From NCBI GenBank assembly GCA_023436305.1, contig JAEZJQ010000063.1, forward strand, positions 1 through 26,219: a stretch of DNA of 26,219 bases. The letters are read 5' to 3'. The notes beneath the pieces are model-generated. The model ran no database searches, was not told the DNA's origin, and worked only from the letters and a program-made list of their open reading frames with translations. The DNA comes from Bacillota bacterium. Lineage in GTDB: Bacteria; Bacillota; UBA4882; UBA8346. The translations under genes and the position numbers were made by a program. Positions 1 to 5,289 of this stretch are shown piece after piece. Each line of letters starts with the position of its first letter. The first letter of the stretch is position 1.

Positions 1-45
1 AAGAGGCTGTTTTTGAAGAATTTTCGGACAGCCTCTTTATTTTTA
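1..45 (+). terminator. Rho-independent terminator of an upstream gene
   Basis: A perfect 10-bp stem (1-10 with 28-37) with a 17-nt loop is followed by a T-rich stretch (ttatttttat). It probably ends a plus-strand gene lying before the window. Confidence 0.75.
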
Positions 46-444
46 TCAATCTCTATTTACTTCGGACCATATAAATTTCGGAACTGTAACGGTGTTAAAG
101 AGCTGCGATCAGTAACCAGATTTATGCCAATTTCAAATTACATCTCTGCCAGAAGCCTAACGGACAGTTTTTGGTGTTTTTTGTCAAACAAAATTCCCCA
201 TCTTTATTGTGGGAGTTTTAGAACCTTGTGATTGTTTTAAAGTTATGTTATATAATATAGTATATAATTAAACTGTTAAAATTTAGGATTATTTTTTATT
301 CCGTTAAATGATCAGAAAACTTGTAATGGTAACGGTTATTTCGAACAAAATGTTCGGCTACAACTAGATCTCAGCCCTTGCCTTTAAATTTAGGCCAATA
401 GCGGCTTCCATGCCGCTCTAAAAAGACTAAAGAAGGATGCATAG
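46..444. other. Intergenic region with promoter and small palindromes
   Basis: I see no convincing gene here; the 72-codon open frame at 13-231 has no ribosome site and overlaps the terminator. The stretch holds a promoter-like module (219-268), a CGAACA/TGTTCG palindrome (342-356), and a 6-bp GC hairpin AGCGGC/GCCGCT (400-417) shortly before the acetyltransferase gene. Confidence 0.6.
226..256 (+). promoter_or_regulatory. Candidate sigma-A-type promoter
   Basis: A TTGTGA-like -35 (226-231) and a perfect TATAAT -10 (251-256) are separated by 19 nt, which is long. The block from 219 closely matches the block at 4311 before the zinc-ribbon gene, including 12 identical bases (TAGAACCTTGTG) and the TATAAT. 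It would drive the acetyltransferase gene with a leader of about 180 nt. Confidence 0.45.
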
Positions 445-920
445 ATGGAATTTAAGGAAATGTAGTTGAAGATGTCGCGGAGGTTGCCAAGCTTTATAAT
501 GAATTAGCTTATTTTATAAAGTATGAATCCAAAGACGATTATTTTAATTTTGATACATTATCAGAAACTGAATTCGAAAAGAAACTGAAAGAATCGCTTA
601 AGCAACCATCAACAAGTATTACTTTTGTGGCGAAAGATGGCGACAGTGTCATCGGCTTTATTTCAGGTGAGGTCAAGGAATGTTTTTTGCCCATTTCAAA
701 AATTAAAAAAATTGGTTATATTGGTGGGGCCTATGTTTTGCCAAGTTATCGTAATAAAGGCATGATGAAGAATTTGGAGCGTCTGATAATAGATTATTTT
801 AAAAAACAAGGTTTAGCGTATGTGGAACTGAATGTATTAACAAATAACCCCATTGGAAAAAGGAGTTGGGAATCATTAGGTTATAAAACCTTTCGAGAAC
901 AAATGAGAAAGAAAATTTAA
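445..920 (+). pseudogene. GNAT-family N-acetyltransferase, frameshifted at its start
   Basis: GNAT enzymes move an acetyl group from acetyl-CoA to an amine; the substrate here cannot be told. The ribosome site AAGAAGGA (429-436) points to the ATG at 445, but that frame reads only MEFKEM before TAG at 463-465. The rest of the protein lies in the -1 frame, from about 462 to the TAA at 920. It contains the segment EDVAEVAKLYNELAYFIKYE and the family's core, GGAYVLPSYRNKGMMKNLE, which matches the GNAT acetyl-CoA-binding R/Q-x-x-G-x-G/A region in degenerate form, then NPIGKRSWESLGYK, the usual C-terminal GNAT end. No ATG, and only an internal GTG at 627, could start the long frame, and an enzyme starting there would lack the first strand and helices. 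So this is a broken gene, a sequencing error in the GGAAATG run, or less likely a recoded gene. Confidence 0.75.
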
Positions 921-989
921 GAAACGACGCTCTCCATGGCCGGTAGTTAGGGGATTAAAATAGCAGAAAATATTAAAGGGGATTAGAAC

Positions 990-1481
990 ATGAGTGAATT
1001 TATGAAGAATAATGAAGAACTCTTAAGTTTGATTGAAGAATGGGAACCAAAATTATTGACTCTTTCTGAAGATTTAATAACGTTTAGACTAAATAACGAA
1101 AGCTGGACAATCAAGGAGACTGTTGGACATATGGTTGATTCAGCTTCTAACAATATACATCGGATAATTCATTTACAATATCAGCCTAGTCCTTTGATTT
1201 ATCCGGATTACGCGAATCTCGGCAATAATGATAGATGGGTTGCGATTCAGAATTATCAAACCGAAAATTGGTATGACTTAGTTCAGTTATGGAAATATTC
1301 TAATCTTCATATTGTTCATGTGATTAATAATGTTAATATGGATAAATTAGATAACGAGTGGATTACTGCACTCAACAAACGTGTGTCGTTAAAAGCAATG
1401 ATTATCGATTATCTAAGACATTTTAAATTGCATCTTGGCGAGATTGATGAGCTAATACATAAACAAGTAAACGAACCATAA
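990..1481 (+). CDS. DinB-fold (DinB_2-like) protein
   Basis: A 163-residue protein of the DinB/YfiT four-helix-bundle superfamily. The family includes metal-dependent thiol S-transferases and many members of unknown role, so the reaction is not known. The visible signature is WTIKETVGHMVD at residues 39-50, with His47, and an HxxxH pair near the C-terminus (His144 and His148 in YLRHFKLHLGEID). Together these are the three histidines that bind a divalent metal in this fold. The start at 990 has an AAAGGGGA ribosome site 7 nt upstream; a second ATG at 1002 is less well placed. It lies 69 bp after the acetyltransferase remnant with no terminator between, so the two may share a transcript. Length matches the family. 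The name does not refer to DNA polymerase IV. Confidence 0.85.
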   Translation: MSEFMKNNEELLSLIEEWEPKLLTLSEDLITFRLNNESWTIKETVGHMVDSASNNIHRIIHLQYQPSPLIYPDYANLGNNDRWVAIQNYQTENWYDLVQLWKYSNLHIVHVINNVNMDKLDNEWITALNKRVSLKAMIIDYLRHFKLHLGEIDELIHKQVNEP

Positions 1482-1565
1482 CAACGGCTTTGAAGTGTCA
1501 TTAAGGCGCTCAGAGTTTTTTCTTGGACTTATATTTTGACACTATGGATAACACGACCGTTATCG
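1477..1565. repeat. Long imperfect inverted repeat over the DinB-fold gene's stop codon
   Basis: CATAACAACGG at the stop codon pairs imperfectly with ACCGTTATCG near 1556-1565. Inside, AGTGTCA (1494-1500) pairs perfectly with TGACACT (1537-1543). A second small palindrome, GATAAC/GTTATC, lies at 1547-1564. There is no T-run after the outer stem, so it is not a classic terminator. It could be an RNA structure or a mobile-element end. Confidence 0.5.
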
Positions 1566-1623
1566 CTTCGGGTTTGTGGCCGCTAAAGTAAGTGAAATCG
1601 AAGAAGTAAGCACCCCTGCACCA

Positions 1624-1723
1624 CACGCCTTCACCAAACGGTATAGCGCTAAGTTCAGGCGTGCCGATAACGGCAGGACGTTATCAGAAAGACGATGTAA
1701 AAAACGCGCCTTCCTGGGGCGCG
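1624..1723 (+). promoter_or_regulatory. Structured leader of the AAC(3)-family gene
   Basis: Three inverted repeats follow one another before the gene: CACGCCT/AGGCGTG (1624-1630 with 1657-1663), GATAAC/GTTATC (1666-1685), and CGCGCC/GGCGCG (1705-1723). The last ends 9 nt before the ribosome site. This could be a leader RNA controlling the acetyltransferase, but no known riboswitch motif is recognised. Confidence 0.35.
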
Positions 1724-1747
1724 AAAACCAATTGGAGGGTGAAAAAA

Positions 1748-2533
1748 ATGGCCTATTCAAAAGATCAAATAATAAAACAGATAGAAGATTTAGGAATACA
1801 GAAAAATGATATCATTCTGGTTCACTCTTCAATGAAATCAATTGGAGAAGTGGAAAATGGAGCAGAAACTGTTTTGGATGCGTTTATTGAATATTTGAAC
1901 GCAGGATTATTAATATTTCCTACACATACATGGGCTAAGATAAATGAAGAAAATAACATTTTTAATCCGATGACTGAACCATCATGTGTAGGATTATTAT
2001 CGAATTTATTTATGAAGAGACCCGGTGTATTTCGTTCATGGCATCCAACGCATTCAGTCGCGGCTCTTGGAGAAGGAGCTGAAGAATATGTACGGGGTGA
2101 AGAGAAATCGGATACACCATGTCATAGAAATGGTTGTTGGGGCAAGTTATATGATATAGGAGCAAAAATTCTTTTTGTTGGATGTAGTTTACGAAGTAAC
2201 ACAATTATTCATGGAGTTGAAGAATGGAACAAAATACCAATGAGATTAACAGACAATTATCAACCATTGAAAATACAAACTCCTGATGGAAAGTTACTTG
2301 AAAGACCATTACGTACCCATAATCATCGGTTCGGTGATATATCAGAAAATTATGATAAAATCGAGGACGCATTATTAAAAAATGGGATAGCAAAGCTGGG
2401 AAGAATAGGCGATGCAAAGACATATAGTTGTGATGCACGAAAAATGGTTGATTTAGTAACATCCTTTTTAAAAAGAAACCCAGATATATTTGCTGATAAA
2501 ACACCAATACCAACGGAATGGTATTACACGTGA
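1748..2533 (+). CDS. AAC(3)-family aminoglycoside N-acetyltransferase-like protein
   Basis: A 261-residue enzyme of the antibiotic-NAT/AAC(3) family, which acetylates the 3-amino group of aminoglycosides with acetyl-CoA. Family landmarks are VHSSMKSIG (25-33), HPTHSVAALG (99-108), SDTPCHRNGCWGKL (121-134), ILFVGCSLRSNT, and the His155/Glu158-Glu159 region IIHGVEEWNKIP, matching the catalytic His-Glu neighbourhood. Length is normal. The open frame reaches back to 1661, but the ATG at 1748 is chosen because GGAGGG lies about 9 nt upstream and the MAYSKDQIIK start matches how such proteins begin. Members in soil and sediment Bacillota often lie outside resistance elements and their natural substrates are mostly unknown, so clinical resistance cannot be inferred. 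It is followed by a strong terminator and preceded by an unusually structured leader. Confidence 0.9.
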   Translation: MAYSKDQIIKQIEDLGIQKNDIILVHSSMKSIGEVENGAETVLDAFIEYLNAGLLIFPTHTWAKINEENNIFNPMTEPSCVGLLSNLFMKRPGVFRSWHPTHSVAALGEGAEEYVRGEEKSDTPCHRNGCWGKLYDIGAKILFVGCSLRSNTIIHGVEEWNKIPMRLTDNYQPLKIQTPDGKLLERPLRTHNHRFGDISENYDKIEDALLKNGIAKLGRIGDAKTYSCDARKMVDLVTSFLKRNPDIFADKTPIPTEWYYT

Positions 2534-2645
2534 AAGTGAAAAACCGCTGTCCGATAATCGAAGCATCAGAGAAGAAGGATCTCGCTGTATCCTAAAAAAT
2601 TATCGTCAAAGAAACCGCCAATTAAGGTGAATAAACCGATGAATC

Positions 2646-2686
2646 AAACAATCCGGTGAAGATGAGTCATCGGATTGTTTTTTTTC
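2646..2686 (+). terminator. Rho-independent terminator after the AAC(3)-family gene
   Basis: A perfect 10-bp stem AAACAATCCG/CGGATTGTTT (2646-2655 with 2671-2680) leads into eight Ts. It separates the enzyme genes from the cellulose block. Confidence 0.9.
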
Positions 2687-2810
2687 ACGAGTCCCGTATA
2701 TGTCAGCCACCAATTGTTTTAATTCACTGTCAAAAATAATTTTATACGTGAATAATGACTTTTATTGCTATTTGAGTTAAAATTGAATTACTGGTTCGAA
2801 TAAAATCGAA

Positions 2811-2878
2811 GGAGGTAATTGATTAAGTCTTATTTCATGGGATTCAAAACATCAAAAATGGAGGTAAAACCATGGTAA
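2811..2878 (+). other. Strong ribosome site and possible 19-codon leader ORF before the CBM3 gene
   Basis: AAGGAGGT ending at 2816 is followed at 2819 by a TTG that opens a 19-codon frame (MIKSYFMGFKTSKMEVKPW). Its stop TAA (2876-2878) overlaps the start of the CBM3 gene. The 2-nt gap between ribosome site and TTG is too short for normal initiation, so this may be a leader peptide or only a stray site. The rest of 2534-2871 shows nothing else beyond the terminator and a weak TTCGA/TCGAA palindrome at 2795-2810. Confidence 0.25.
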
Positions 2879-4149
2879 AACATCTTAAGTTAATGGCATT
2901 AATCCTGGTATCAACAGTTGTTACTCTTGCAATTTCTGGGGCGCCGCATCTTAATCTAAACACGGTTCAGGCGGCTACATCAACGCCAACTCCCCCGCCC
3001 ACCGCATACACATTGACCGTCACTGCCAGGAGCCTTACATCAGTACCTTTATCCGATGCGACATTTTCCGTCAGTCCTGGACAGACTTATCATTATAGTC
3101 CAACCCAAAGTATCACATTTCTTAACGGTACGCAGGTGAAAATCACCGCCAACAATCCCAGTCCTTCGCCGGGATTGGTCTATGATGTAATCACTTTTGT
3201 CCGATGGGAAGGGGAGGTATTCCCTACTCCCGCCCCCAATCCGCTTACCATCACCATGGATCATAATATCAACCTGGTTGCCTGTTACAATGTGGTTCAT
3301 TATGATCTCACCCGGACCCCGACTTCGACACCGACTCCGACACCGACCGCGAGTATCCATCCGGCCGAATATTCGGTTGCTACCGATCCCGCCACTAATG
3401 TAACGGCGACTTCGGCGACCTTAAACGGAACGTTAACAGAGATAAGTCCGGCGCAAGGTATGTACGCGGATGATTTCTTCCATTGGTATTATTCCCCATC
3501 GTTAACCAGTGTGCAGGACCGGACCGCGCCCTCCCTGCAAACCGTGAGTTTCGTTTATGGAAATGCGAAACCTTCCATAGGGGTAACCGGCTTAACCTCC
3601 AATACTACTTATTATTTCCAGGCCTACGCTTATGGCAGATACGGCGAGATCTTATCATTTACTACGCTATCGGCGGATCCTACGCCGACGCCAGGCGGCA
3701 GTATCAAGGTAGAGTTTTACAATCAAAATACATCCACTATCGCTAACCAGATTTATCCAAATGTTAAATTAGCCAATACCGGTTCCGCTGACATTGCCCT
3801 CCCCACTGTCAAGATCCGGTACTACTATACGATTGACGGCGATAAATCGCAGAATTTTTATTGTGATTATTCACCGGTTGGCAGCAGCAATATTACCGGT
3901 ACCTTTGTGACCATGAGCACCGCCAAGACCGGAGCCGATACGTATGTGGAAATCGGATTCACCAGCGGGGCGGGTACTTTGGCGGCCGGGGAGAGCATAG
4001 TTATTCAAACTAGAATTGCCAAGACGGATTGGTCGAATTACACCCAGACCGATGATTACAGTTTTAATCCCTCAGCCACAAGTTATATGGATTGGACCAA
4101 GGTGACCGGTTATGTCTCCGGCGCGCTAGTATGGGGAGTTGAACCGTAA
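2872..4149 (+). CDS. Secreted non-catalytic cellulose-binding protein with C-terminal CBM3
   Basis: A 425-residue exported protein. Residues 1-34 are a signal peptide with a likely cut after TVQA. Residues 45-140 resemble the bacterial-repeat fold seen in surface proteins (strands ending in NPLTITMDHNINLVACY). A TPTPTP linker (149-160) precedes a fibronectin-III-like domain (about 165-265, with GLTSNTTYYFQAYAYG), then a short linker and a family 3 carbohydrate-binding module (277-425). The CBM3 has the usual KVEFYNQNTS, RYYYTIDGD, NFYCDYSPVGSSNITGTF, TYVEIGFTSGAG, and DWSNYTQTDDYSF segments. No catalytic domain is present, so a role in cellulose attachment or surface display is inferred. The CBM3 closely resembles that of the GH9 cellulase downstream, and both genes share the same 3' purine tract and terminator. 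GGAGGT lies 6 nt before ATG 2872. Confidence 0.88.
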   Translation: MVKHLKLMALILVSTVVTLAISGAPHLNLNTVQAATSTPTPPPTAYTLTVTARSLTSVPLSDATFSVSPGQTYHYSPTQSITFLNGTQVKITANNPSPSPGLVYDVITFVRWEGEVFPTPAPNPLTITMDHNINLVACYNVVHYDLTRTPTSTPTPTPTASIHPAEYSVATDPATNVTATSATLNGTLTEISPAQGMYADDFFHWYYSPSLTSVQDRTAPSLQTVSFVYGNAKPSIGVTGLTSNTTYYFQAYAYGRYGEILSFTTLSADPTPTPGGSIKVEFYNQNTSTIANQIYPNVKLANTGSADIALPTVKIRYYYTIDGDKSQNFYCDYSPVGSSNITGTFVTMSTAKTGADTYVEIGFTSGAGTLAAGESIVIQTRIAKTDWSNYTQTDDYSFNPSATSYMDWTKVTGYVSGALVWGVEP

Positions 4150-4197
4150 ATCAAAGTGTAAAGAGAAAAGGGTAAAGTGAAAAATTCGTGACAGAAA

Positions 4198-4237
4198 AAG
4201 ATCCGGTGGTGAGGAACTGCCGGATCTTGCTTTCGTC
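4198..4237 (+). terminator. Terminator hairpin, repeat copy 1
   Basis: AAGATCCGGTGG pairs with CTGCCGGATCTT (4198-4209 with 4217-4228, two G-U pairs) around a 7-nt loop, followed by TTGCTTTCG. It is one of three near-identical hairpins in the window (others at 4711 and 8253). The tail has fewer Ts than the other two copies. Confidence 0.7.
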
Positions 4238-4317
4238 CGGAAGGATCCATAAAATAGCCAACGAGAAGATTTGTTCACCACTCGGCTCTCCGGCTTGTTT
4301 AGCCGCTTTCTAGAACC

Positions 4318-4347
4318 TTGTGTTTGTATAAATTAATGTTGTATAAT
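4318..4347 (+). promoter_or_regulatory. Candidate sigma-A-type promoter of the zinc-ribbon gene
   Basis: TTGTGT (4318-4323), an 18-nt spacer and a perfect TATAAT (4342-4347) lie about 70 nt before the gene. The surrounding block from 4311 matches that at 219-268. Confidence 0.55.
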
Positions 4348-4413
4348 AAAGTAAATTAGAGTTCTTCAACTACGATAGTAATATTTAGGTTTTTTTAATG
4401 AAAGGAGAATCAT

Positions 4414-4638
4414 ATGACGCTATTCGGAGTACGGGACTTATTGATGCCGCATTCTTGTCCCCGTTGCGATAATATGAAAACGCAGAGAATTGGCAGAAAT
4501 TCGAACGGCGAACGAATCATTCATTGTGAAAAGTGTCAATACTACGGGGTGGTTAAACCTTGTTTGGATGAAAGAGATTCTTTTCAGGCCGATTATGGTG
4601 ATGGGACAAGCCGGAAATTCAATGGTGAAGGAGAATAA
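4414..4638 (+). CDS. Small zinc-ribbon protein
   Basis: A 74-residue protein with two CxxC knuckles, CPRC (15-18) and CEKC (38-41), spaced as in zinc ribbons that bind one zinc ion with four cysteines. A fifth cysteine is at 50. The C-terminal third is polar and acidic with no domain I recognise. Such small ribbons may bind nucleic acid or act as protein adaptors, so the function is unknown. AAAGGAG lies 6 nt before the ATG at 4414. The gene has its own promoter and is followed by two terminators, so it is a single-gene unit between the two CBM3 genes. Confidence 0.7.
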   Translation: MTLFGVRDLLMPHSCPRCDNMKTQRIGRNSNGERIIHCEKCQYYGVVKPCLDERDSFQADYGDGTSRKFNGEGE

Positions 4639-4710
4639 AACGATAATCCATTCCGGACATCGATATGGATGTTTGTGAATCTGACGATAATTACCGATCA
4701 AATGAAGCCA

Positions 4711-4741
4711 GATCCGGTGGTGGGAAACTGCCGGTTTTTTA
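4711..4741 (+). terminator. Terminator hairpin, repeat copy 2
   Basis: CCGGTGG/CTGCCGG stem (4714-4720 with 4728-4734, two G-U pairs) with a TGGGAAA loop and TTTTTT tail. It shares GATCCGGTGGTG and the loop pattern with the copies at 4198 and 8253. Confidence 0.8.
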
Positions 4742-4763
4742 TGGTTAATGGCTAATACAACAT

Positions 4764-4793
4764 AGGGTTGTGGGTTTCCACAATCCTTTTTCA
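4764..4793 (+). terminator. Second, tandem terminator
   Basis: A 10-bp stem AGGGTTGTGG/CCACAATCCT (one G-U pair) with a 4-nt loop runs into TTTTTC. It backs up the terminator 25 bp upstream. Confidence 0.8.
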
Positions 4794-5289
4794 TTTGGAA
4801 AAGAATCCGGAAAAAAATTTTTCTGATTCGTTGATCCGAAGCAGGATTTATCAAAACTGTATTCAAATTATTATAATAAATATTCTGTAAATATGGACAA
4901 TAAATTTTCTTGGCAAAGGTCGTATTTGTACCGGCAACAGTTTGAGCCGCCGATTCAATTAACGAGGAGTCTGTGCGGCTAATCGATTTTCGAAACATAT
5001 TTAACACGAAAATAGATTCATGCGGCTTTTCCAAAGCCGATTCATGTCTGGTTGTGATACTAATCACGTCGTGTTAGTATCAAGTGACATGTTCTAATGC
5101 AATATATAGTGGTTTTGGGTTATTAAGAAGTGTTACTCGCACAGACTTCCAGGCGTGGCCACATTTTTAAAATGGAGGAGGTGAACGGAATTCTAATTCA
5201 ACAGGACTGTCTCCCCAATCAGCGAAATTATCGAAGGAATTGGGGAAATATGAGGCAACCGAGTCAAAAAAACGGAAAGGAAGGGATTG
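4794..5289. promoter_or_regulatory. Upstream region of the GH9 cellulase gene
   Basis: No gene is supported here. It contains an A/T-rich hairpin (4802-4829, GAATC..GAAAAA/TTTTTC..ATTC), a possible stem AGCCGC/GCGGCT (4947-4980), a 7-bp hairpin CGGCTTT/AAAGCCG at 5023-5039 flanked by direct repeats GATTCATG (5015-5022 and 5039-5046), and a long palindrome (5055-5082). It also holds a strong but start-less GGAGGAGG ribosome site (5174-5181). I see no known riboswitch motif. Confidence 0.4.
5055..5082. promoter_or_regulatory. 28-bp palindrome, candidate operator
   Basis: TGATACTAA (5055-5063) pairs with TTAGTATCA (5074-5082); within it, CAC pairs with GTG around GTC, with one unpaired base. 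There is no T-run, so it is not a terminator. A weak promoter TTGTGA (5053-5058), 16 nt, TAGTAT (5075-5080) overlaps it, as a repressor operator would. Confidence 0.4.

Noticed and set aside
342..356. Palindrome CGAACA-AAA-TGTTCG resembling a Bacillota SOS (LexA) box
   Set aside because: The GAAC and GTTC half-sites are separated by 5 nt; the known box needs exactly 4, so LexA control is not supported.
1477..1565. Integron attC site
   Set aside because: The layout is similar, but the ends do not match the core consensus (GTTATCG instead of GTTRRRY) and no integrase is visible. Kept only as a low-level finding.
4438..5067. 209-codon minus-strand open frame
   Set aside because: It runs antisense to the zinc-ribbon gene and through two terminators and several hairpins, has no ribosome site, and has no recognisable domain.
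4794..5289. Cyclic-di-GMP or other riboswitch before the cellulase
   Set aside because: I looked for GEMM-type conserved segments and found none; only simple hairpins are present.
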